From T3Sed10-213 sp012519365 (GTDB lineage Bacteria > Planctomycetota > Phycisphaerae > Sedimentisphaerales > Anaerohalosphaeraceae): 59,247 bases of DNA. Each line of letters starts with the position of its first letter. The first letter of the stretch is position 1. The stretch is from NCBI GenBank assembly GCA_033809355.1, contig JAPXLV010000010.1:1-59247 (forward strand), written 5' to 3'. The translations under genes and the position numbers were made by a program. This document shows positions 52,987 through 59,247 of this stretch, piece by piece. Below the pieces are notes generated by a model that did not search any database, was not told the origin of the DNA, and saw only the letters and a program-made list of their open reading frames with translations.

Positions 52987-55347
52987 ATGAGAGTCGAGGT
53001 TCGCCAAAAAAGTCCGATAAAAACCGGGGTCTTTGTATTGATGGTCTGTAGTGCCGTTATTTTGGCTGATAGCCGACAGGATTTATCGCTATGGTATCAG
53101 CAACCCGCCCGACGCTGGACTGAGGCGCTGCCGGTCGGCAACGGTCGGCTGGGCGCGATGGTCTTCGGCGGTGTCCAGACCGAGCGGATCCAGCTCAACA
53201 TCGATTCGCTATGGGCCGGCCCGCCCGTGCCCCAGCCGCCGGAAGGGGCTTATGAAGCGTTGCTCGAGGCACGGTCTTTGCTCTTTCAGGACAAATACGC
53301 CCAGGCCGAGAGCGTCATTGCCCGTCGTTTTCTGGGGCCGCGAATTTCGCCCCGCAGCCACCAAACCCTCGGCGATCTGCGGCTGGAAATGCAACTGCCT
53401 CAGACCCCCATCAACAACTATCAGCGGCAGCTGAATTTGGACGATGCCGTCACACGGACCACCTTTGAGGTGGACGGCATTCGGTACACCCGCGAAGTGT
53501 TCTGCTCCGCACCGGATGATGTCGTGGTAGTCTCGCTGACTGCCTCGCAGCCGGCGGCGCTGACGCTGGAGGTACGTCTGGACAGGCCGGCGGATTTTGA
53601 AACCATCGCCGTCGGCGATACCATGCTGATGATGTCAGGGCAGGCCTCCCACAATGGAAAACACAAGGGCGTCCGTTACCACGCAACGCTGTATGCCGAT
53701 GTTTCAGGCGGGCAGTGCGTTGCCCGCGACAATACCCTGGCGATTCGTCAGGCCGACGCGGTGTGTTTGCTGCTGACCGCGGAAACCGACTACAATAAGC
53801 GCACCCCTTACGAGCCGCTGACCGATGACCTGCGTGCCCGATGCGGCGGAAAAATTCTCGAGGCCCTGGCCAAATCCTATGACACACTCAAGGTTGCCCA
53901 TTGCGAGGATTATCAGCGGTTGTTCCGTCGGGTTGAACTGGATTTGGGCGGCGCAGAGGCCGCTCAAACCCCCACCGACAAACGGCTTGAGGCCGTTAAA
54001 GCCGGCGCCGACGATCCGGCCCTGGCAATGCTCTATTTTCAGTTCGGGCGGTATTTGCTGAGTTCGTCTTCTCGTCCCGGGACCCTGCCGGCCAATTTGC
54101 AGGGGCTGTGGAATGAGCAGTTGGAGGCCCCCTGGAATGCCGACTATCACATCAACATCAATATCCAGATGAACTACTGGCCGGCGGAGGTGACCAATCT
54201 GTCCGAATGTCATGAGCCGTTTTTCGACCTTCTTGAGGCCCTCGTCCCGTCCGGGCAGCAAACCGCCCGTCAGGTCTATCACTGTCGCGGCTTTGTTGCC
54301 CACCATACCACCGACCCGTGGCTTTGGACCACACCCATCGGCGTGCCGTCCTGGGGGATGTGGCCGTTTGGCGGGGCCTGGTGCACGCGTCATTTTATGG
54401 AGCGGTATTCCTTTACACTCGATAAAGACTTTTTGCGTGATCGTGCCTGGCCGATCCTCAAAGAGGCGGCGCTGTTTTTCCTTGATTATCTGGTTGAGGA
54501 TCCGCGTACCGGCAAACTCGTCGCCGGCCCGGCCAATTCGCCGGAAAACGCCTTTAACGGGCCTGACGGACAACCGGCCAGCCTCGATATGGGCGCCTCG
54601 ATGAGCCAGCAGATTGTGTGGGATGTGTTCACCCATACGCTCCAGGCCGCCGAAATCCTCGGCCTCAACGACCCGCTGATTCCAGAGGTTCGCGCGGCTC
54701 GAGCCAATCTGGCGATGCCAAAAATCGGTCCGGACGGACGACTGCTCGAATGGTCGCGCCCCTTCGAGGAACGCGAGCCGGGACATCGGCACATCTCCCA
54801 CGTCTACGCCCTTCATCCGGGCAGTCAATACACCGTTGAAAAAACGCCCGAACTGATTGATGCTATCCGCAAGAGCATCGACTATCGGCTCGCGCACGGC
54901 GGCGGCCACACCGGCTGGAGTCGGGCCTGGATCATCAATATCTGGGCACGCCTTCGCGAGGGACAAAAAGCCTGCGACAATCTGCACGCCCTGTTGGCCC
55001 AGTCTACCTTGCCGAATCTGTTCGATACCCACCCGCCGTTTCAGATTGATGGTAATTTCGGCGGGACCGCGGCCATCGCCGAGATGCTTCTGCAAAGCCA
55101 CGCCGGCTATGTGCACCTGCTGCCGGCCTTGCCAAAGACCACCTGGCCGAACGGCTCGGTCAAAGGACTCTGTGCCCGTGGCGGATTTGTGGTAGATATG
55201 GAATGGAAAGACGGCCGTTTGACCGAAGCAAAACTGATTTCCAGACAGGGCGGCTCCTGTATCGTCCGGTACGATGATATCAGTGTTGAAATCAATACTA
55301 CCAAAGGGCAAACAATCGCTCTGGACGGCAAGCTTGCAATCCTATAA
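52987..55347 (+). CDS. GH95 alpha-L-fucosidase (1,2-specific type)
   Basis: A 786-aa secreted enzyme. ATG 52987 follows GGGAGG by 7 bp and begins a signal peptide. Motifs seen: LWYQQPARRWTEALPVGNGRLGAMVFGG at the N-terminus; GLWNEQLEAPWNADYHININIQMNYWPAE in the catalytic barrel, containing the Asn pair of GH95; NSPENAF containing the acid Glu; and FQIDGNFGGTAAIAEML with the catalytic-region Asp. GH95 enzymes remove terminal alpha-1,2-L-fucose or galactose from glycans. Freed fucose could be taken up by FucP/FucU, 21 kb upstream. It ends with a strong terminator. Confidence 0.93.
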   Translation: MRVEVRQKSPIKTGVFVLMVCSAVILADSRQDLSLWYQQPARRWTEALPVGNGRLGAMVFGGVQTERIQLNIDSLWAGPPVPQPPEGAYEALLEARSLLFQDKYAQAESVIARRFLGPRISPRSHQTLGDLRLEMQLPQTPINNYQRQLNLDDAVTRTTFEVDGIRYTREVFCSAPDDVVVVSLTASQPAALTLEVRLDRPADFETIAVGDTMLMMSGQASHNGKHKGVRYHATLYADVSGGQCVARDNTLAIRQADAVCLLLTAETDYNKRTPYEPLTDDLRARCGGKILEALAKSYDTLKVAHCEDYQRLFRRVELDLGGAEAAQTPTDKRLEAVKAGADDPALAMLYFQFGRYLLSSSSRPGTLPANLQGLWNEQLEAPWNADYHININIQMNYWPAEVTNLSECHEPFFDLLEALVPSGQQTARQVYHCRGFVAHHTTDPWLWTTPIGVPSWGMWPFGGAWCTRHFMERYSFTLDKDFLRDRAWPILKEAALFFLDYLVEDPRTGKLVAGPANSPENAFNGPDGQPASLDMGASMSQQIVWDVFTHTLQAAEILGLNDPLIPEVRAARANLAMPKIGPDGRLLEWSRPFEEREPGHRHISHVYALHPGSQYTVEKTPELIDAIRKSIDYRLAHGGGHTGWSRAWIINIWARLREGQKACDNLHALLAQSTLPNLFDTHPPFQIDGNFGGTAAIAEMLLQSHAGYVHLLPALPKTTWPNGSVKGLCARGGFVVDMEWKDGRLTEAKLISRQGGSCIVRYDDISVEINTTKGQTIALDGKLAIL

Positions 55348-55375
55348 TCGCACTATTTAGGCAAAGTGGATACAC

Positions 55376-55403
55376 AACGCGGATTTTTAAATCCGCGTTT
55401 TTT
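55376..55403 (+). terminator. Strong terminator after GH95
   Basis: AACGCGGATTT (55376-55386) pairs with AAATCCGCGTT (55389-55399), 11 bp, 2-nt loop, followed by TTTT. A second, weaker hairpin GACCTAAAA/TTTTAGGTC lies at 55429-55451. Confidence 0.85.
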
Positions 55404-55565
55404 GTGCTCTTTGCAAACCTTTTTTGAAGACCTAAAAATTTGTTTTAGGTCCTATAAAGTCCGGCTTTAATCCGTTTTACCGAAAAAAAACCAAAAAAAT
55501 TATTTTTTTGAAAAATTATCACCATAATGCGCAGTTTTACGGCGTCTTATTGAAATGGTAAGAGA

Positions 55566-55745
55566 GTACGTTTGAGACTACAGCGGCAGACTGAGCAGCA
55601 AGGCTTTTCCAAGACAAGCGGTATCCTCTGTTCGAGATGTACGACACCAGGGCAACCGGAAGGGAGTGCAGACGCGGCAGAAGAGCCGACTCAAAAACGG
55701 AGGGGTACAAGAAAGGCGTTGGATCTTATCACAACGCCTTTCTTA
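55566..55745 (+). ncRNA. Candidate structured RNA with terminator
   Basis: Long-range pairing brings GTTTGAG (near 55570) to CTCAAA (near 55688) and CGGC (near 55584) to GCCG (near 55685), enclosing about 100 nt with small internal hairpins (for example around 55625-55660). A 13-bp perfect hairpin with a 10-nt loop (55708-55720 with 55731-55743) then follows, but its T run is poor. The size and layout would fit a 6S-like or other small regulatory RNA; no known family was recognised by eye. Confidence 0.4.
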
Positions 55746-55821
55746 ATTTATGGATACTGTATACCTTTTATGACGCACCCAAGCGCCCCCTTCAAATCCC
55801 ACGCAGAAGATAAAAATTGGA

Positions 55822-55849
55822 TTGACATACTACATCTTGTGATCATAAT
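55822..55849 (+). promoter_or_regulatory. Promoter of nrdR
   Basis: TTGACA (55822-55827), 16-bp spacer, CATAAT (55844-55849), about 65 bp before the nrdR start. No clear NrdR-box pair was found by eye. Confidence 0.65.
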
Positions 55850-55913
55850 AGCAGACATATTGAATGTATAGGTTCCCGGACAAGGTGCTCAATCACGGAG
55901 GCAGAGCAAAACG

Positions 55914-56402
55914 GTGAGGTGCCCGTATTGCAAAGAAGACCGCGACAAGGTAATCGACTCCCGTTCGAGCGATGTCGGCCGGGTGATTCGACGACGACGG
56001 GAGTGCTTGGCCTGTCGACGGCGGTTTACCACCTATGAGCGCATCGGCGAGAGCGTCAAGCTCAGTGTCATCAAAAAGGACGGGACGCGTGTCCCTTATG
56101 ACCGCTATAAAGTCATTGCAGGCCTGCAAAAAGCCTGCTATAAAAGGCCGGTTTCTGTCGATCAGATTCAGGACATCGCCGACAAGATCGAAGAAGATAT
56201 TTTTCGCAATTTTGACAAAGAAGTGGCCTCACAGTATATCGGTGAACGGGCAATGCGACATTTGCGCCATGTTGACAAGGTCGCCTATATTCGTTTTGCC
56301 AGCGTGTACCGTGAATTTACCGACGCCAACGCTTTGCTGGATGAAGTCAGTCAGGCCTTCTCCGAACCCGACAGCCCCGACCAACCCGGCCTGTTTCCAT
56401 AG
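55914..56402 (+). CDS. nrdR: Transcriptional repressor NrdR
   Basis: NrdR represses ribonucleotide reductase genes according to ATP/dATP. The 162-aa protein has a zinc ribbon (C3, C6, C31, C34; MRCPYC ... ECLACRRRFTT) and an ATP-cone (about 49-139). Start is GTG at 55914 with GGAGG upstream at 55898. Preceded by a good promoter and followed 47 bp later by a second ATP-cone gene. Confidence 0.97.
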   Translation: MRCPYCKEDRDKVIDSRSSDVGRVIRRRRECLACRRRFTTYERIGESVKLSVIKKDGTRVPYDRYKVIAGLQKACYKRPVSVDQIQDIADKIEEDIFRNFDKEVASQYIGERAMRHLRHVDKVAYIRFASVYREFTDANALLDEVSQAFSEPDSPDQPGLFP

Positions 56403-56449
56403 TCAGAACAAGACAAATTGTTACGGTTCTGAACCGGAAAGGGTGAGCC

Positions 56450-56992
56450 ATGCAAATTCGGGTGATAAAAGCCGACGGCCAAGTCGAGCCGTACCTGCAC
56501 ACCAAGGTGCTGGGTACATTTCATAACGCCCTGGCACAGGCCGGCGATGTGACTCTGTTTGCCGCCGAGCAAATGGCCGAGGCGGTTACGTATTATCTCT
56601 ACCGTCAAAAGCCAAATAGTACCCTCACCGTCGATGAGATCCACTTAATGATTCAATCTGTCCTTTCGGCAACGGGGTTTGTTCATGCTGCCGAGGCGCT
56701 GAATCGCCACCGTTTGAGACGGCAGCTCAATCGACGGCGAATCGAGATCGTCGGTGACACCCCCGATGCCGACCAGCCGAACATCTGGAGCAAGTCGCGG
56801 CTGGCCACGTCCATCGTACGAGATTATGGGACTGATATGTTGACCGCGCGGGCCATCGCCACAAGCGTGGAGGAAAAAGTGCTGGTGATGAATGTGACGC
56901 GCCTGCGAAAAGCATTGCTGCGACAATTGATTCTCAACGACCTGGATACTTTGCTCGAGGCCCGTAGGCAATTAGAACCCTCTGCGGTTTAA
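56450..56992 (+). CDS. Stand-alone ATP-cone protein
   Basis: A 180-aa protein beginning directly with an ATP-cone-type motif (IRVIKADGQVEPYLHTKVLGTFHNAL) over about residues 1-95, then a helical part with charged residues. It lacks the zinc ribbon of NrdR and has no reductase domain. ATP cones bind ATP or dATP and set oligomer state. A GGAAAGGGTG site precedes the ATG. With nrdR it forms a two-gene unit, suggesting a partner or antagonist of NrdR (inference). Confidence 0.8.
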   Translation: MQIRVIKADGQVEPYLHTKVLGTFHNALAQAGDVTLFAAEQMAEAVTYYLYRQKPNSTLTVDEIHLMIQSVLSATGFVHAAEALNRHRLRRQLNRRRIEIVGDTPDADQPNIWSKSRLATSIVRDYGTDMLTARAIATSVEEKVLVMNVTRLRKALLRQLILNDLDTLLEARRQLEPSAV

Positions 56993-57031
56993 TCATCGGA
57001 GGTCATTGCTCTCGAACCCCACCAAGACCGT

Positions 57032-58114
57032 TTAGGGGACAAGGAAAATATCGTCAGGATTGAAAGGTGTTTCTTTACCGGTGTAGGTATCCACACCCTG
57101 GATGGTAAAGATGTCGTCATTGTTATAGACACGGGTTTGAATAAACTCCACAGACCCGTCACAAAACAGGGAATTTTGACCTTTTCGCCGATGATTTGGG
57201 CTGAGCATCTGTCGGAGTTGCTCATTCAGTTGGACACGTTCAAATTCGTTGAGTTGCTGGTAAATGGAGGGCTGGAAGGGGATTTGCTGGAAAATCGGAT
57301 TCATATCGGCCACAATAATCTTACGTGAGCGGTCTATGAGTTTGTCATTTTTATCACACAGCAGCATAAAACTATAGCTGACATGCCGACGCGACGGGAA
57401 ATCATTCAATTCGGTCATTGTGGCGGCATCAAAACGCACCGGACGCCCTTCCAGATGCCCGCCGCAGACAAACACGGCCCCATCGACATACCCTTCTTTA
57501 ACCAACTGCCAGACATATCGGGTATTGGAGTGGATTTCAGGGCCTTGATATCCGACCTTCCACCATGGCGAGCCGCTCTGCACCTTAATCTCACTGAGCC
57601 GGCCATTGTGCTCAGCGGCAAACGCCGACAAGGCCTGACCGATTTGGCCGAGATTTTTGGCGCAGGCAATCTGCCGGCTTCGCTCCCGCATGGCCCCCAA
57701 CGACGGAAACAAAATCCCCGCCGCCAGGACAATGGCCGCGGCGGTAGCCAATATCTCAACCACCGGACGCCATCGCGAGCCGTTCTTGACCTTAAGAGAA
57801 CTCTGGGAGGCCGGAAGGTACTCGGGATTGTCCTGCTGTTCTTTAAGCAGGGCCTTCAATTGGCTTGAGCCGGATACAGGCACCGCTGCCGCGTGCTTTA
57901 GGCGAGCCACGGTCAATTCCACAAGGTTTTCGGGGCAAGGTTCATACTTGAGGCTGTCCAGGCCGGATAGCGTTTCCACAAGCCCGTCATATAAACGAGC
58001 GGCCTCTGGATTGGAGGCGATCAGGTCACGTCCCCGCAGAATGTTGCTCTCGTCGCCGCAGCGGAAATAAAAATCAAGAATAAGTTGTTGTTCTTCCTGA
58101 CTAAGATGACCCAT
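57032..58114 (-). CDS. Anti-sigma-like protein fused to a pseudopilin-type helix and H-x-DG domain
   Basis: A 360-aa membrane protein. Residues 1-115 are cytoplasmic and anti-sigma-like (SQEEQQLILDFYFRCGDESNI; helical). A membrane helix follows (about 117-140), and then FPSLGAMRERSRQIACAKNLG, which aligns without gaps with PSLRRAREAGQRITCLSHLK of the prepilin-type protein at 38032, with identical Cys placement. The C-terminal half ends with an H-x10-DG motif (H308, D319-G320). The prepilin-peptidase site is missing. It overlaps the sigma gene by 14 bp. The ATG at 58114 is the only good start. Unlike ordinary pilins, this appears built into a signalling protein. Confidence 0.72.
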   Translation of the reverse strand: MGHLSQEEQQLILDFYFRCGDESNILRGRDLIASNPEAARLYDGLVETLSGLDSLKYEPCPENLVELTVARLKHAAAVPVSGSSQLKALLKEQQDNPEYLPASQSSLKVKNGSRWRPVVEILATAAAIVLAAGILFPSLGAMRERSRQIACAKNLGQIGQALSAFAAEHNGRLSEIKVQSGSPWWKVGYQGPEIHSNTRYVWQLVKEGYVDGAVFVCGGHLEGRPVRFDAATMTELNDFPSRRHVSYSFMLLCDKNDKLIDRSRKIIVADMNPIFQQIPFQPSIYQQLNEFERVQLNEQLRQMLSPNHRRKGQNSLFCDGSVEFIQTRVYNNDDIFTIQGVDTYTGKETPFNPDDIFLVP

Positions 58115-58736
58115 AATTATCAGTCCCGCGATTGGCAGCTTTCCACTTTTTCATAAAATGCATTACAGCCGTATGCAAACGGCTTTTGACCGTCCCTATT
58201 GGTATACTTAAAATCTCGGACATATGTTTGTAGGAAAATTGTTCAAAATAGGCCAAAATGAGAATGCCTCGCAGATTTTCCGGCATCTCTGCGATAATTT
58301 CCCGGACCCGGCGGGCGGTTTCATCCCGGGATACTTCATCCTCCGGCGTCGTATCATAAGAGGACAGGATATTGACGACCTCGTCGATCGACACATCGCC
58401 GGCATCCGCCAGCGTCCCCATGCTGGTGGAGGAGTGCCGCTGCATCTTACGCAGCGCGTCCTTGGCCTTGTTGGCGGCGATGGTAAACAGCCACGGCCGC
58501 AGCGGACGATCCACATCGAAACTGTCCTGGCTGGTGTAAAGCTGCAAAAACGTCTCCTGAAAGACGTCCTCAACCACGTCCTGCTGATTTACAAATCGCC
58601 GCAAAAAGGCGTACAGGGGATCCTTGTAGCGATTCACCAACTCACGAAACGCCCATTCCTGCCCTTGCCGATACGCCTGCAGCAACTCGGCGTCGGTCAT
58701 CGAACCGACCGAATTTTTTGTATTGTCTGTATCCAT
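58101..58736 (-). CDS. ECF sigma factor (RpoE-like)
   Basis: A 211-aa sigma-70 family factor with region 2 (ELVNRYKDPLYAFLRRFVNQQDVVEDVFQETFLQLY ... RPWLFTIAANKAKD) and region 4 (MPENLRGILILAYFEQFSYKHMSEILSIPIGTVKSRLHTAV). Standard RpoE-like architecture. The 3' end overlaps the anti-sigma/pilin-type gene by 14 bp, so the two are coupled and this is the likely target. It is separate from the ECF at 50034. Confidence 0.93.
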   Translation of the reverse strand: MDTDNTKNSVGSMTDAELLQAYRQGQEWAFRELVNRYKDPLYAFLRRFVNQQDVVEDVFQETFLQLYTSQDSFDVDRPLRPWLFTIAANKAKDALRKMQRHSSTSMGTLADAGDVSIDEVVNILSSYDTTPEDEVSRDETARRVREIIAEMPENLRGILILAYFEQFSYKHMSEILSIPIGTVKSRLHTAVMHFMKKWKAANRGTDNYGSS

Positions 58737-58955
58737 AATGGGTTGAATTCAATTGGTCCTTAACCTCTTAATTATAGATGCACGGCGCGTGGTTTTGAAT
58801 TCAAAAAAGACTTTTTTATCGAAAATTATCCTCTTAAGTCGGCAAATCACGCCGTTTTGGGGAAGAAAATGTGATTTCGGGCTGGATTTTCTAAGATTTT
58901 CTGTTGCATCCAAAACCGAATTTTGTTAGATGATAGGTTTCGGCAAATCGGCAAC
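58737..58955. other. Divergent intergenic region
   Basis: AT-rich gap between the sigma gene and tRNA-Phe; no gene recognised. A promoter for each side is expected but not clear by eye. Confidence 0.4.
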
Positions 58956-59028
<73 letters not shown>

Positions 59029-59035
59029 TTTTCAT

Positions 59036-59071
59036 AAGCCCTTGTAAGTCAAACACTTACAAGGGCTTTTT
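59036..59071 (+). terminator. Terminator after tRNA-Phe
   Basis: AAGCCCTTGTAAGT (59036-59049) pairs perfectly with ACTTACAAGGGCTT (59055-59068), then TTTTTC. A 14-bp stem with a 5-nt loop. Confidence 0.9.
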
Positions 59072-59134
59072 CTTTTGGATTTGCCCTCGTTTTTCGTGCC
59101 GTATAACTTTTTTTATAACAGAAGTTTTGCATTT

Positions 59135-59247
59135 TTAAGGTAACGCCAATTGGAACCTGATACGATTGAAATCCCAGTTATCACCTTCGATGCGTTCGAT
59201 GACCCACTCGATTGTATCGCTGAGGGTTTGTCGCAATACCGTCATGC
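59135..59247 (-). CDS. C-terminal end of an unknown gene, cut by the window edge
   Basis: On the minus strand the frame ending at TAA 59135 reads MTVLRQTLSDTIEWVIERIE and then GDNWDFNRIRFQLALP. A Met lies at 59245, two bases from the edge, so this is either a very short complete frame or, more likely, the end of a longer gene. I do not recognise it. The composition is protein-like. Confidence 0.4.
   Translation of the reverse strand, partial: MTVLRQTLSDTIEWVIERIEGDNWDFNRIRFQLALP

Noticed and set aside
53704..55311. 535-codon minus-strand frame
   Set aside because: Antisense to GH95, which has intact catalytic motifs.

Overview
The window reads as chromosomal DNA from an anaerobic, polysaccharide-degrading planctomycete, most likely of class Phycisphaerae (Sedimentisphaerales-like). 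The evidence is: secreted LamG/Ig-like/FAD proteins ending in a short dockerin-like module; prepilin-type proteins with an H-x9-DG motif; ECF sigma factors paired with membrane anti-sigma/FecR proteins; and a set of oxygen-sensitive or siroheme-type enzymes (ThiH, AhbAB/AhbD, HypF, a small ferredoxin, two further radical-SAM style proteins). This is inference from gene content; no marker phylogeny was run.

Layout. 0.7-9 kb: hypF, a small SAM methyltransferase, a TPP-riboswitch-controlled thiS-thiG-thiH operon, and an EF-G-like GTPase. 9-20 kb: a B12-binding-type radical SAM protein, a stand-alone response regulator, ftsK, envelope genes (BamD-like, LptE-like), ftsH, hflX and a fumarylacetoacetate-hydrolase-family gene. 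21-26 kb: a coiled-coil membrane protein, then the minus-strand arginine cluster argB-argD-argF with rdgB overlapping its end, and tRNA-Thr. 26-31 kb: dispersed repeats, hemB, and the opposing FHA-ahbD-ahbAB operon of the siroheme-dependent heme route. 31-43.5 kb: fucose uptake (fucP, fucU), a 1.4-kb stretch holding gene debris and a possible 37-aa gene, then a fructan locus (GntR-type regulator, sugar porter, PfkB kinase, prepilin-like protein, LamG/Ig protein, GH32 enzyme). 43.6-50.6 kb: a minus-strand series ECF sigma, FecR, LamG protein, FAD oxidoreductase. 50.7-59.2 kb: an RHS-type remnant, dispersed repeats, SRP RNA, ferredoxin, proC, a GH95 fucosidase, a candidate structured RNA, nrdR with an ATP-cone companion, a second ECF sigma with an anti-sigma/pseudopilin chimera, tRNA-Phe, and a gene cut by the window edge.

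How the parts fit: GH95 can release L-fucose, which FucP imports and FucU mutarotates. GH32 releases fructose from fructans, the sugar porter imports it and the PfkB kinase phosphorylates it, probably under the GntR-type regulator. HemB with AhbAB and AhbD belongs to the anaerobic siroheme-to-heme pathway. The most unusual item is the protein at 57032-58114: it joins an anti-sigma-like cytoplasmic part to a pilin-like helix and an H-x10-DG domain, and it aligns without gaps over about 39 residues with the true prepilin-like protein at 38032-38859. Regulatory elements (promoters, terminators, riboswitch, inverted repeats) were read by eye from the sequence.
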